Assembly: GCA_902601455.1 (NCBI GenBank)
Contig: CACKNC010000004.1
Location: forward strand, 1 to 64,000
DNA from: an uncultured Alphaproteobacteria bacterium
GTDB taxonomy: Bacteria > Pseudomonadota > Alphaproteobacteria > HIMB59 > GCA-002718135
DNA: 64,000 nt
Direction: 5' to 3'
The position numbers and the translations under genes are program-made. A model generated the notes under the pieces. The model had not been told where the DNA came from and searched no databases. It worked only from the letters and a program-made list of their open reading frames with translations. Below, in pieces: positions 1 through 9,422 of this stretch (positions are counted from its first letter, which is position 1; each line of letters opens with the position of its first letter).

Positions 1-72
1 AATGAAGAAATCTTATCAATTAATAAAATTGATTTAAGGAATAAAGAAAAAGCAATTATAAGTTTTAAATAA
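1..72 (+). CDS. ftsQ: C-terminal end of cell-division protein FtsQ (partial)
   Basis: An open frame enters from the left edge and ends in TAA at 70-72, giving 23 residues that end KIDLRNKEKAIISFK. FtsQ proteins commonly end with a short IDLR-type beta strand of this kind, and ftsQ normally stands immediately before ftsA in proteobacterial dcw clusters, as here, where ftsA begins at the next base. The identification rests mainly on position, because too little protein is visible for domain evidence. Confidence 0.7.
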   Translation, partial: NEEILSINKIDLRNKEKAIISFK

Positions 73-1293
73 ATGATAAAAGTCGGACTTAATATTGGTA
101 ATTCAAAGATATCTTGTGCAGTTTCTGAGATCGTAAAAGATAAAAATATAAAACTACTATCTTATCAAAGTATTCAATCTAACATTTTAAAAAAAAATAT
201 CATAACTGACTTTGAACAGTTATCGCATGATATTAAATCTTTGATTTCGGAATCGGAAAAAACATCTCAAACTAAAATTAATTCGGTAAATTTAAATATT
301 CCTATTAATGACAGCTTATCAAGATTTTATAATTCAGAAATTGATAACTTAAAAAATCAAATAAGTGAGTTAGATATAAAAAAAGCCATTAATAATTCTG
401 AGTATTTTAATATTGATGAAGAATACTACCAAATCTTTAATAATATTAATGGATATGTTTTAGATGATAACTTGTTTTTTAACTCACCTGTTGGAAATTA
501 TGCTAACAGATTGAAAATCTTATTTTACAAAATATTGATCCCTTATAATAATCTTCAAAGATATAAAAGTATAGTTGAAAGCCAAGGTATAACTATTGAG
601 TCTTATGTGCCTTTGCCATTGTCTTCAGCTTTATCTACCCTAAGTGATGATGAAAAAAAAATTGGCACTATCTGCATTGACCTTGGTCATTCTAATACAT
701 CTGTGTCTATTTTTGAAAATGACAAATTTATATTTGGTGATAGTTTTTTAGTTGGAAGTAACAATATAACTAATGATTTAGCAAGGGGTGTGTCTACTAC
801 AATTGAGAGTGCAGAGAGATTAAAAACATTATATAGTTCTCTAATAAGTTCACCTAGTGATGAATATGAGATTATTGAAATTCCAATTATTTCAGGAGAG
901 GATGGCAAATTTATTCAAATAAATAAATTAAAAATAAACTCAATAGTCAAACCCCGTGTTGAAGAAACTTTAGAAATAGTTTGGCAGAAAATTAAACAAA
1001 ATAATTTACATAAAAAACAAATAAGAAACGTTGTAATTACTGGTGGAGGGTCTCAATTGGAAGGTATATCTCAGTATGCTGAATTTATATTTTCTAGCAA
1101 TGTCAGAATAGGGTATCCTAAAGATGATATAGTTTATGAGCAAAATCTAAAAAATCCAGGTTTTTCAGATACTTTAGGTTGTAGTTTTTTTGATTATAAA
1201 GATTTCTCATATGAAATTATTGAAAAACATGGAAAAAAACAAAAAAAGCACGGTTTTAAGGGTTTTTTCAGTTGGCTAGATCAATATATTTGA
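73..1293 (+). CDS. ftsA: Cell division protein FtsA
   Basis: Actin-fold ATPase that tethers FtsZ filaments to the inner membrane and recruits later divisome proteins. The 406-residue length is usual. The phosphate-1 motif GLNIGNSKISCAV lies near residue 5, the second nucleotide motif ICIDLGHSNTSVSIF near residue 200, and the adenosine motif VVITGGGSQLEGI near residue 320. The last about 14 residues (GFKGFFSWLDQYI) form the expected amphipathic membrane-targeting helix. The ATG directly abuts the stop codon of the ftsQ fragment, so the two genes are probably co-transcribed. It is followed after 85 bases by ftsZ, the standard dcw order. Confidence 0.95.
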   Translation: MIKVGLNIGNSKISCAVSEIVKDKNIKLLSYQSIQSNILKKNIITDFEQLSHDIKSLISESEKTSQTKINSVNLNIPINDSLSRFYNSEIDNLKNQISELDIKKAINNSEYFNIDEEYYQIFNNINGYVLDDNLFFNSPVGNYANRLKILFYKILIPYNNLQRYKSIVESQGITIESYVPLPLSSALSTLSDDEKKIGTICIDLGHSNTSVSIFENDKFIFGDSFLVGSNNITNDLARGVSTTIESAERLKTLYSSLISSPSDEYEIIEIPIISGEDGKFIQINKLKINSIVKPRVEETLEIVWQKIKQNNLHKKQIRNVVITGGGSQLEGISQYAEFIFSSNVRIGYPKDDIVYEQNLKNPGFSDTLGCSFFDYKDFSYEIIEKHGKKQKKHGFKGFFSWLDQYI

Positions 1294-1334
1294 TATAGAT
1301 ACAATATATAGATAATAGTAATTGACGATTTCGG

Positions 1335-1347
1335 TAACGAATCGTTA
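1335..1347. promoter_or_regulatory. Near-palindrome with a GANTC site upstream of ftsZ
   Basis: TAACGA-A-TCGTTA is a perfect 6-base inverted repeat around one central base, in the short ftsA-ftsZ spacer. It contains GAATC, a GANTC site of the kind methylated by CcrM, and in alphaproteobacteria such as Caulobacter ftsZ transcription depends on GANTC/GcrA control. Whether this organism has CcrM or GcrA cannot be seen here, and one GANTC could be chance. A good ribosome site (CGGCGGAG) lies downstream, just before the ftsZ start. Confidence 0.3.
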
Positions 1348-1378
1348 GAAAATAGAAATAAACGGCGGAGAATTACAA

Positions 1379-3040
1379 ATGACAATAAATATATCATTAC
1401 AAGATGTAGGAGATAACTTACATCCAAAAATAACAGTTTTAGGTGTTGGCGGATCTGGTGGAAACGCTGTTAATAATATGATTAATGCAAATCTTGAGGG
1501 AGTCGATTTCTTAATTGCAAACACTGATGCTCAAGCACTTCAGATTTCAAAATGCCCTAATAAGATACAATTAGGCTTAAATAGTACTAGAGGTCTTGGT
1601 GCTGGAATGAGACCAGATATAGGTAAGCAGGCAGCTGAGGAAGCTATTCAAGAAATTACTGAAAAGTTAGATGGCAGTCATATGTTATTCGTTGCAGCTG
1701 GAATGGGAGGAGGAACAGGAACTGGTGCAGCTCCTGTGATAGCCAAACTAGCAAGAGAAAGAGGAATTCTTACCGTTGGAGTTGTTACTAAGCCATTTCA
1801 TTTTGAAGGTTCTCAAAGAATGAAGCTTGCGGAAAAAGGTATTGATGAGTTGCAACAATATGTAGATACTCTTTTAACAATTCCTAATCAAAATTTATTT
1901 AGAATTGCTAACGAAAAAACAACTTTTTCGGACGCATTTAAAATGGCAGATGATGTGTTGTATGCTGGTGTGAGAGGTGTAACTGACCTTATGGTCCAAC
2001 CAGGAATGATAAATCTTGATTTTTCAGATGTCAAAACAGTCATGTCAGAAATGGGTAAAGCAATGATGGGCACAGGAGAAGCCTCAGGTGAGGGAAGATC
2101 TGTAGCAGCGGCTGAAGCAGCTATTGCGAACCCTCTTATAGATGATGTTTCTCTAAAAGGTGCAAAGGGATTAATAATCAATATTACAGGTGGTAAAGAT
2201 ATTACTCTTTATGAAGTGGACGAGGCAGCTAATAGAATAAAACAAGAAGTTGATGAAGAGGCTAATATTATTTATGGGACAACATGTGATGAAAGATTAG
2301 ATGGCCTTGTAAGAGTAAGCATAGTAGCTACAGGTATTGACTCAAATGTTGGTATTAGTGCAAAGCCTTTAGAAGCTTTTGCACAAATTAATATTAACAA
2401 TGATGTTTATAAATCAAATCAAATAGATGAGGAGCAAGTACTAAATGAAACTGATTCAGCAAATGCATTATCTGATAATCAATCTGCTGAAGAAGAAAAA
2501 ATTGAGCTTGAAAACCAATCTCTCTTGGAACAAAGCAGTGAAATTCAGGTAGATAATTTAGAGAGTTTTTCAACTGACCAAATATCTGAATCTTATGAGA
2601 AAAATGAAGAAAACGATGAAGAAATTGAAAGTGAACTAATATCAAATTCTGATATCGATAATATTGAAGAAGAAGTTCATTTAGGCAGTACTGATTTCGA
2701 GAATTCACCTAATGATTTTAAAAATATTGTTGAAGATCAAAAAGAACATGAAGACTCAGCAAACAAAGAAGAACCATCAGTTAGAAGGTTAAGCTTATTT
2801 GATAATATTACATCAAATATAGATGAACAATCTAATGATCATAATGAGAAAACTGAACCTGTTATTTCAGAAAATACTATAGTATCTGAAAGTGCTGAAA
2901 ATTTGGAAACAACAGAGTCAATTGAAGTAAGTGACTCTGAATTTAACGCATCAAATGATGAATTAGATGAAGAATTTAACCAGGAAAATGAAGAAGAGCT
3001 TTTAGATATTCCAACTTTCTTGAGAAGACAGGCTAATTAG
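1379..3040 (+). CDS. ftsZ: Cell division protein FtsZ
   Basis: Tubulin-like GTPase that polymerises into the cytokinetic ring. The tubulin signature [10 protein letters not shown] is present near residue 110, after the early [12 protein letters not shown] glycine motif near residue 23. The globular GTPase and C-terminal domains occupy about residues 15-320. The protein ends with the conserved tail [11 protein letters not shown] (residues 543-553) that binds FtsA and other partners. At 553 residues it is long because of an intrinsically disordered, very acidic linker of about 210 residues rich in Glu, Ser, Asn and Asp. A strong Shine-Dalgarno (GGCGGAG) precedes the ATG. A terminator follows. 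Confidence 0.97.
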   Translation: MTINISLQDVGDNLHPKITVLGVGGSGGNAVNNMINANLEGVDFLIANTDAQALQISKCPNKIQLGLNSTRGLGAGMRPDIGKQAAEEAIQEITEKLDGSHMLFVAAGMGGGTGTGAAPVIAKLARERGILTVGVVTKPFHFEGSQRMKLAEKGIDELQQYVDTLLTIPNQNLFRIANEKTTFSDAFKMADDVLYAGVRGVTDLMVQPGMINLDFSDVKTVMSEMGKAMMGTGEASGEGRSVAAAEAAIANPLIDDVSLKGAKGLIINITGGKDITLYEVDEAANRIKQEVDEEANIIYGTTCDERLDGLVRVSIVATGIDSNVGISAKPLEAFAQININNDVYKSNQIDEEQVLNETDSANALSDNQSAEEEKIELENQSLLEQSSEIQVDNLESFSTDQISESYEKNEENDEEIESELISNSDIDNIEEEVHLGSTDFENSPNDFKNIVEDQKEHEDSANKEEPSVRRLSLFDNITSNIDEQSNDHNEKTEPVISENTIVSESAENLETTESIEVSDSEFNASNDELDEEFNQENEEELLDIPTFLRRQAN

Positions 3041-3103
3041 AATTAATAAATAACTGTAATATTTTGTAATATTCAGTTAGTTGCAGATTCTCTAAAAAAA
3101 TAT

Positions 3104-3133
3104 AAAAAAAGTGCTGTATACGGCACTTTTTTT
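3104..3133 (+). terminator. Rho-independent terminator after ftsZ
   Basis: A GTGCTG/CGGCAC stem with a TATA loop is flanked by a run of A on the left and a run of T on the right. It closes the ftsA-ftsZ transcript before lpxC. The A run means it may also act on the opposite strand. Confidence 0.8.
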
Positions 3134-3136
3134 AAG

Positions 3137-4012
3137 ATGATAGATATCAACCCTAACAAACAAAATCAACAAACAATAAATGATATTATTTCAATAACAG
3201 GCATAGGTTTGCATTCAGGAAAACAAGTTAGTATGAAACTTGTCCCTTCTAAGGTTGATAGTGGAGTTAAATTCATTCGTTCTGATAAAAAAAATGATAA
3301 TATTATTGAAGCTATATGGTCAAATGTATCTGAAACCGTTTTAAGCACAACAATTTCAAATAAAAGTAAAATTAAGGTTTCTACAATAGAGCATTTAATG
3401 AGTGCTTTATCTGGTCTTCATGTTGATAATTTAACAATCTACATAAATGCTTCTGAAGTTCCGATTATGGACGGTAGTTCAAGGCCTTTCGTTGATTTAA
3501 TTGAAAAAGTAGGAATTAAAGTACAAGACAAAAAACGTAAATTACTTAATATTAAAAAAATTGTTGAAGTAAAAAGTGATAAAAGTTCTGTTAAAATTAT
3601 TCCTAACAATCAGTTTTCCATTGATTTTGAAATTGATTTTCCAAGTCAGTTAGTTTCTAGGCAGTCATGCCAATTGCAACTAATTAATGGTAACTATAAA
3701 ACTGATATAGCTGCAGCAAGAACTTTTGGATTTGAAAAAGATGTTGAAAATTTAAGATCCAATGGTTTAGCATTAGGAGGTTCATTAGAAAATGCAGTAG
3801 TAGTTGGAGAAAAACAAATCTTAAACAAGGATGGGCTTAGGTATACTGATGAATTTGTCAGGCACAAGATACTAGACTCTATTGGTGATCTCTATCTAGC
3901 TGGATCCCCTATTATTGGTTATTTTTATGGTAATAAATCTGGTCATCATCTTAATAACCAACTTCTAAGAAAGTTATTTTCTGATCAATCTAATTATGAA
4001 TATATAGTTTAG
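3137..4012 (+). CDS. lpxC: UDP-3-O-acyl-N-acetylglucosamine deacetylase LpxC
   Basis: Zinc amidase that deacetylates UDP-3-O-acyl-GlcNAc, the committed step of lipid A synthesis. It shows that this cell makes an LPS outer membrane. The zinc-binding HLMSALSGL motif (His near 86), the RHKILDSIGDLYLAG motif (His and Asp near 243 and 247) and the catalytic GHH (near 269-271) are all present. The 291-residue length is slightly short for the family but complete. The start lies only a few bases after the ftsZ terminator and lacks a clear ribosome site. Its 3' end overlaps the convergent fumC by four bases. Confidence 0.95.
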   Translation: MIDINPNKQNQQTINDIISITGIGLHSGKQVSMKLVPSKVDSGVKFIRSDKKNDNIIEAIWSNVSETVLSTTISNKSKIKVSTIEHLMSALSGLHVDNLTIYINASEVPIMDGSSRPFVDLIEKVGIKVQDKKRKLLNIKKIVEVKSDKSSVKIIPNNQFSIDFEIDFPSQLVSRQSCQLQLINGNYKTDIAAARTFGFEKDVENLRSNGLALGGSLENAVVVGEKQILNKDGLRYTDEFVRHKILDSIGDLYLAGSPIIGYFYGNKSGHHLNNQLLRKLFSDQSNYEYIV

Positions 4013-5394
4013 ATCATTTTTCTAGGATCTACAATTTTATCAAACTCTTCTTCTGATATTAACTTTAACTTTAAAGCAGCATCTTTCAAAGTAAGATTTT
4101 CTGTAAAAGCTTTTTTTGCAATTTTAGCCGCATTGTCATATCCAATATATTTATTTAGAGCGGTAACGAGCATTAATGAGTTTTTAACATGTTTATCTAT
4201 GTTTATTCTATTAATTTTTATCCCTTTTAAACAATTGTCACAAAAGCTATTTATACCATCAGATAAGAGGTTGATTGAATTTATAACATTAAAAATAATT
4301 ACAGGTTTAAAAGCATTTAACTGAAAGTGTCCTTGAAATCCTGCTTGAGATACTGATAAGTTATTTCCCATTACTTGACAACAAACCATACTAAGTGCTT
4401 CAATTTGAGTTGGATTTACTTTACCTGGCATAATTGAGGATCCAGGTTCATTTGCTGGAATATTTATTTCCCCTAGACCAGATCTTGGGCCTGAAGATAA
4501 AAATCTTATATCATTTAGGATTTTTAATAATGATATTGCTAATGTGTTTAAAGAGTTTGAAAAATTTACCAAAGAATCATGAGAAGCAATTGCTTCAAAT
4601 TTATTTTTTGCAGGTTTATATTTATTTATTGTGAATTTATTTAAGTATTTACAAAAAACTCTATCAAATTTTTTTGGAGCATTTATTCCTGAACCAACGG
4701 CTGTACCTCCTTGAGCTAGATAATTTAACTCTTTTTTTGTCAACTTAATTCTTTCAAGATTACTTTCAATCTGATGTAAGTAACCTGAAAATTCATCACC
4801 CAATGTTAAAGGTGTGGCATCCTGAGTATGAGTTCTTCCTATCTTAACAATTTTTGAATACGATTTAGTTTTCTTTTTTAATTCGTTGATTAATTTTTTT
4901 AATGCAGGAATTAATTTGTTATCTGTTAACTCATTTGCAGAAATATGCATGATAGTTGGAAAAGTATCATTTGAGGACTGTGACAAATTAACATGATCAT
5001 TTGGATGAATAGGAAATTTTGATCCAACTTTACCTTTTAAAATTTTAATTGCATAATTACTTATAACTTCATTTGCATTCATGTTTGTTTGTGTACCTGA
5101 ACCAGTTTGCCAAACTGAAAGTGGAAATTCGTCAGTTAGATTTAGATTAATAACTTGATCACATGCTTTTGCAATTGCATTTGCTAGTTTGGTGTTAATT
5201 AATCCAAAACTATGATTAGCTAAAACACATGCTTTTTTTTGCTGTCCTAAAGCTACAATAATTTCATAAGGAATTTTATTATTTCCAATTTTGAAGTTTT
5301 CTAAGGAGCGTTGAGTTTGAGCCCCCCAAAGCCTTTTAGAGTCAATTTTTTTGTTTCCCAAACTATCTGATTCTGTTCTTTTCTTATTTGACAT
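4009..5394 (-). CDS. fumC: Class II fumarate hydratase
   Basis: Iron-independent fumarase converting fumarate to malate in the TCA cycle. The fumarase/aspartase superfamily signature GSSIMPGKVNP is at about residue 316, and the substrate-loop motifs TGSGTQTNMN (near 97) and GRTHTQDATP (near 185) are intact. The 461-residue length is typical. It reads convergently into lpxC, overlapping by four bases, and lies back to back with gpmA, leaving 58 bases for both promoters. Clustering of fumC near sspB is common in alphaproteobacteria; here gpmA sits between them. Confidence 0.96.
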   Translation of the reverse strand: MSNKKRTESDSLGNKKIDSKRLWGAQTQRSLENFKIGNNKIPYEIIVALGQQKKACVLANHSFGLINTKLANAIAKACDQVINLNLTDEFPLSVWQTGSGTQTNMNANEVISNYAIKILKGKVGSKFPIHPNDHVNLSQSSNDTFPTIMHISANELTDNKLIPALKKLINELKKKTKSYSKIVKIGRTHTQDATPLTLGDEFSGYLHQIESNLERIKLTKKELNYLAQGGTAVGSGINAPKKFDRVFCKYLNKFTINKYKPAKNKFEAIASHDSLVNFSNSLNTLAISLLKILNDIRFLSSGPRSGLGEINIPANEPGSSIMPGKVNPTQIEALSMVCCQVMGNNLSVSQAGFQGHFQLNAFKPVIIFNVINSINLLSDGINSFCDNCLKGIKINRINIDKHVKNSLMLVTALNKYIGYDNAAKIAKKAFTENLTLKDAALKLKLISEEEFDKIVDPRKMI

Positions 5395-5452
5395 TGTTTG
5401 TTAATAGACTTTTTATTCTATAACATAAATAAAATACCGATTTAAACATATT

Positions 5453-6082
5453 ATGAATAAACTTATATTACTTAGGCACGGTCAGAGTCAGTGGAATCTA
5501 GAAAATAGATTCACAGGATGGAAAAATGTTCCTTTGACTGAAAAAGGCGAATTAGAGGCAAAAAAAGCAGGTGAATTAATAAAAAAACATAAAATTAAAA
5601 TCGATAAAGTATTTAGCAGTGTTCTTGAAAGAGCAAACAGAACAGCTGAAATTGCTATAAAACAGGCTGAATTAAATAATTTGTATGAAAACAGTAATTT
5701 AATAATGACTTGTAGTCAGCAACTCAATGAAAGAGACTATGGCGATTTAGTAGGCTTAAATAAACAAGAAACTTCGGATAAATTTGGAAAAGATCAAGTA
5801 CATATTTGGAGAAGATCTTTCGATACACCTCCACCAAATGGGGAAAGCCTAAAAGATGTAGTAGAGAGAGTCTCACCCTATTTCAAAGAAAATATTAAAC
5901 CTCTTATTGATAGAGGTGAAAATATTTTAATTGCAGCCCATGGAAATTCTCTACGAGCAATGATGATTGAGCTTAAGATGTATAAACCAGAAGAAATTTC
6001 TAGTATTGAGCTCCCAACAGGATCTCCTCTTTGTATAAATTTAAATCAAGGAAGAATAGAAAATTTTCAATATCTTGATTAA
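5453..6082 (+). CDS. gpmA: 2,3-bisphosphoglycerate-dependent phosphoglycerate mutase
   Basis: Interconverts 2- and 3-phosphoglycerate in glycolysis and gluconeogenesis through a phosphohistidine. The catalytic LRHGQSQWNLENRFTGW motif starts at residue 7 (phospho-acceptor His9), ERDYGDLVGLNK follows near 95, and the second catalytic His is in AAHGNSLRAMM near residue 162. At 209 residues it is the short alphaproteobacterial form, without the C-terminal extension of the 250-residue E. coli enzyme. It is convergent with sspB, whose stop codon it overlaps. Confidence 0.94.
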   Translation: MNKLILLRHGQSQWNLENRFTGWKNVPLTEKGELEAKKAGELIKKHKIKIDKVFSSVLERANRTAEIAIKQAELNNLYENSNLIMTCSQQLNERDYGDLVGLNKQETSDKFGKDQVHIWRRSFDTPPPNGESLKDVVERVSPYFKENIKPLIDRGENILIAAHGNSLRAMMIELKMYKPEEISSIELPTGSPLCINLNQGRIENFQYLD

Positions 6083-6528
6083 TTTTTCTTATAATTAGAA
6101 AAATTTATAACATTTGAAGACTCTTTCTTTTTAGAAGATTTTTTTTTCTCACTTAAATTTTTTTTTTTATTTTCAAAAAAAATTTTATTAAATGTATAAT
6201 TAAGTCCAAAATTTGATGAAGGATCTGCGAATGAAATGATTGATTCAAAAGATATTAATAAGTCACATTTTTTATTATTAAAAGATAAACCAATATTAAA
6301 ATTTTTTTTATTTACAGAAAAATTATAATATTCATGTTGAATTACGATTGTCATTTCATTAGGGTATTTAAGTAGAAGCCAATCTGGAACTAATGTTTTA
6401 GGATTATTTGTTTGAAAAGTAATGTATAAGTGATTTTCTCCACTTAATCCTTTCTTTTCAATTTCTTTTAATATTTCGATAAAAACATTTAGTAAATTTT
6501 TATTTAAAATTTTTTGATATTTAATCAT
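6079..6528 (-). CDS. sspB: SspB, ssrA-tag adaptor for ClpXP
   Basis: Alphaproteobacterial-type SspB delivers proteins carrying the tmRNA degradation tag to the ClpXP protease. The folded domain (about residues 1-115) contains the family-typical stretches GLSGENHLYITFQT, YPNEMTIVIQHEYY and ISFADPSSNFGL. A Lys/Ser-rich flexible tail follows and ends in NVINFSNYKKN, which resembles the ClpX-docking tail of alphaproteobacterial SspB. Length 149, slightly short for the family. Its substrate tag is encoded in this same window by the tmRNA at 20038-20288. Confidence 0.85.
   Translation of the reverse strand: MIKYQKILNKNLLNVFIEILKEIEKKGLSGENHLYITFQTNNPKTLVPDWLLLKYPNEMTIVIQHEYYNFSVNKKNFNIGLSFNNKKCDLLISFESIISFADPSSNFGLNYTFNKIFFENKKKNLSEKKKSSKKKESSNVINFSNYKKN
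6081..6105. terminator. Possible bidirectional AT-only terminator between gpmA and sspB
   Basis: A perfect 9-base inverted repeat, AATTTTTCT / AGAAAAATT with a 7-base loop, lies where gpmA and sspB converge. It could terminate both transcripts, but the stem is almost all A-T and overlaps the end of sspB, so it would be weak and could be chance in such AT-rich sequence. Confidence 0.35.
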
Positions 6529-6649
6529 TTTTTAAATTATTATATTTATAGTTAAGACTTAAATTAATTTATCCTTTAATAAATATTAGTTTATTATTTG
6601 CTATAAATTTCTTAATTAAGAGTATATTTAAATTATAATTAATATTAAT

Positions 6650-9094
6650 ATGATTAAAAATATCCCTAAGTCTTGTAAGGTAGTAGTAATTGGAGGAGGA
6701 GTTGCTGGTTGTTCTACGGCTTATCATTTAGCTAAATATGGCTGGACAGACACCATTTTACTTGAGAGAGATTTACTAACATCTGGCACTACTTGGCATG
6801 CCGCTGGTTTAATTGGTCAATTAGGTTCTAGTGCAACCATAACTAAGCTTAGAAACTATTCTCTAAATTTATATAAAAAATTAGAAGAAGAAACAGGTCT
6901 TTCTACAGGTTTAAAACAAAATGGATCACTTACTGTAGCAACAACATCAGAAAGATTAGAAGAGCTCAAGAGGCAGCTTACGTTTGCACAACGATTTGAA
7001 ATTGAAGCTAAACAAGTTAGTAATGAAGAAATAAAAGAAATATATCCTCTTATAAATACAGAAGATCTAGTTGGTGGTGTTTTTATTAAAAAAGATGGTC
7101 AGGCTGATCCAGTTGGAGTTGCAAACGTTATGGCAAAAGCAGCGAGACAAAATGGTGCCACAATAATTGAAAAATGCCCAGTAAATAAAATATTAATAAA
7201 AAATAACAAAATTGTTGGAGTAGAAACTAATTTTGGAAAAATAGAATGTGAATATGTTGTTTTAGCAACAGGTATGTGGTCAAGGCAAATTGCCAAAGAG
7301 ATTGATGTTAGTATACCTCTTTATCCTGATGAGCATTTTTACATATTGAGTGAGCCTATTCCAGATATAGATAGATCATTACCAGTTCTCAGAGATTATA
7401 ATAATTGTTTATATCTTAAAGAGGATGCGGGTAAATTATTAGTAGGTGTTTTTGAACCTAATGCTAAACCTGCTTTTACAAATAATTATACAGTTCCTAA
7501 TGATTTTTCTTTTGGTGAGTTACCAGAGGATTTTGATCATTTTGAGCCATATTTAATTAATGCAATGAATCGCATACCTAGTTTAGAGCAATCTGGAATA
7601 AGAAAATTTTTTAACGGCCCTGAGTCATTTACTCCTGACACAAACTATTTATTGGGTGAAACTCCAGAAGTTAAAAATTTATTTATGTGTGGAGGCTTTA
7701 ATAGTATTGGAATTGTAAGTGCTGGAGGTGCGGGAAAAGTTACGGCTGAATGGATGATGAATGGTGAAATGCAAGAAGATATCTTCTCACTTGATATTTC
7801 TAGATTTGAAAAATTTCATTCAGAATTAGATTTTATAACAGAGAGAGTTACAGAAACACTTGGTAATTTGTATGCAATGCATTGGCCTTTTAAACAACAT
7901 TTAACTTCTAGAGATCAGAAACATATGCCTTATCATGAACATTTCATAAAAAGAGGAGCTTGTTTTGGACAGGCAGCAGCTTATGAAAGGCCAATGTGGT
8001 TTGCAATAAATGGAAATGAGCCAAAATATAGGTATAGTTATGGATACCAAAATTGGTATGAATCCGCTGAATATGAAACACGTAATGCCAGAGAAAATGT
8101 AGCTTTATTTGAACTATCACCTTTTGCTAAGTTTGAATTAACAGGAGTAAATAGTCATGCTTCCTTACAATACATATGTGCGAACGATATTAAAAATCAA
8201 GTTGGAGCTATAACCTATACACAAATGCTTAACTCTAAGGGTGGAATTGAGTCAGATTTAACAGTTACATGTATTGAAGAAAATAAATTTAGAGTTGTTA
8301 CAGGATCTGGAGTGCGAACACATGATAAAAAACACATTTTAAAATACCTCGACTCAACTGTGAATTTTAAAGATATAACTGATGATTTTGCATGTTTAGG
8401 TATTTTTGGACCAAAGAGTAGGGCATTGTTAACTGAATTATTTGGGGATTATTTTGCAAATGATGATTTTAAATTTGGTACAGGTAAAAAAATTATTAAA
8501 CATAACTGTGAATTATGGTTTCAAAGAATATCTTATGTTGGAGAACTTGGCTGGGAAATTTATATACCAATCGAAAAATCAAAAGAAATTTATGAGTTAA
8601 TTACTAGTTTAGAAAATAAGTTTGGATTAGTGCATGCAGGTGCGCATGCAATGGATATAATGAGAATGGAAAAAGGTTATTTACATTGGGGGCATGATAT
8701 GTCTCCCGCAGAAAACCCTTATGAGGCAGGATTAGGATTTGCTTTAAAACTTAATAAAAAAGAAGATTTTATTGGTAAGGAATTCTTAATTAATAATAAA
8801 AATATTAGAAAAAAGAAATTATTAATGTTTGTTTTAAATGACACAACACCAGGAAATCCATTGTTACTTCATGATGAGCCAATTTATTATGATGGAAAAA
8901 TAGTTGGTGAGACAACATCAGGCAATTATTCTTTTATATATAATACAAATTTGGCTTATGGCTATGTTTATAGTAAACTTGATTATGATATATCAAATGC
9001 TTTTTTTGAAATAGAGATTGCTAAGAAAAAGTATAAAGCTTCAATATTAAACAAAATTCTACACGATTCAGAAAATAAATTTACTAAAATATAA
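6650..9094 (+). CDS. FAD-dependent oxidoreductase fused to GcvT domain (dimethylglycine/sarcosine dehydrogenase family)
   Basis: An 814-residue protein with an N-terminal DAO-type FAD domain (VIGGGVAGCSTAYHL near residue 13), then FAO_M and GCV_T domains from about residue 430 and a GCV_T C-terminal barrel to about 805. The TTWHAAGL motif near residue 48 matches the histidine that carries covalent FAD in dimethylglycine and sarcosine dehydrogenases. Members oxidise N-methylglycines and pass the one-carbon unit to tetrahydrofolate, fitting glycine-betaine breakdown in marine bacteria. The exact substrate cannot be told from sequence. It is monocistronic and is the last core gene before the island. 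Confidence 0.88.
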   Translation: MIKNIPKSCKVVVIGGGVAGCSTAYHLAKYGWTDTILLERDLLTSGTTWHAAGLIGQLGSSATITKLRNYSLNLYKKLEEETGLSTGLKQNGSLTVATTSERLEELKRQLTFAQRFEIEAKQVSNEEIKEIYPLINTEDLVGGVFIKKDGQADPVGVANVMAKAARQNGATIIEKCPVNKILIKNNKIVGVETNFGKIECEYVVLATGMWSRQIAKEIDVSIPLYPDEHFYILSEPIPDIDRSLPVLRDYNNCLYLKEDAGKLLVGVFEPNAKPAFTNNYTVPNDFSFGELPEDFDHFEPYLINAMNRIPSLEQSGIRKFFNGPESFTPDTNYLLGETPEVKNLFMCGGFNSIGIVSAGGAGKVTAEWMMNGEMQEDIFSLDISRFEKFHSELDFITERVTETLGNLYAMHWPFKQHLTSRDQKHMPYHEHFIKRGACFGQAAAYERPMWFAINGNEPKYRYSYGYQNWYESAEYETRNARENVALFELSPFAKFELTGVNSHASLQYICANDIKNQVGAITYTQMLNSKGGIESDLTVTCIEENKFRVVTGSGVRTHDKKHILKYLDSTVNFKDITDDFACLGIFGPKSRALLTELFGDYFANDDFKFGTGKKIIKHNCELWFQRISYVGELGWEIYIPIEKSKEIYELITSLENKFGLVHAGAHAMDIMRMEKGYLHWGHDMSPAENPYEAGLGFALKLNKKEDFIGKEFLINNKNIRKKKLLMFVLNDTTPGNPLLLHDEPIYYDGKIVGETTSGNYSFIYNTNLAYGYVYSKLDYDISNAFFEIEIAKKKYKASILNKILHDSENKFTKI

Positions 9095-9164
9095 ATATTA
9101 ATAATTATATTGAATTTAGTATTGTATCAAAATATCGATACAAAGATATATATGTCTCAATTTA

Positions 9165-9362
9165 TGAGTGTGAAGTAAAGTGTTAAGTTAACAAAAATAA
9201 AAAACAAGAGTAAGCAAATGGAAATTATAAAAGTGGGGCGTTCTGTTTCCCAACACATCTTCCCCAAGTCGCAGTATACATATATTTTTAAAAATTGTGT
9301 GCAAAAAGTGTGTGCATTGATTTGTAGTTTTTGATGAATTTGCGACCTCAGAGTGTGTGCAA
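9165..9362 (+). repeat. Cassette junction 1 (core 9235-9246), left edge of the array
   Basis: Left of the core are a degenerate arm pair (GTGTGAAGTAAAGTG) and the conserved AACAAGAGTAAGCAAATGG spacer, as at other right ends, so a lost unit probably once lay further left. Right of the core is the long left-end block, with GTGTGCA repeats and the conserved TTGATGAATTTGCGACCTCA, ending with another GTGTGTGC near 9360. The 9095-9422 gap holds nothing else convincing. Confidence 0.75.
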
Positions 9363-9422
9363 TCTCGCAAAAAGGCATTTAAAAAACTAGAATTTTTCTT
9401 TTTTTTAGGTTATTTTTATTTG

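Noticed and set aside
6650-9094. DmdA (DMSP demethylase)
   Set aside because: DmdA is a GcvT-type protein of about 370 residues without an FAD domain. This protein has a full N-terminal DAO domain with a flavinylation-type His motif.
9157-9378. Minus-strand open frames of 60-73 codons at the left edge of the array
   Set aside because: They lie entirely in the junction repeat and its arms; the same DNA recurs at other junctions without an open frame, so they are chance frames.
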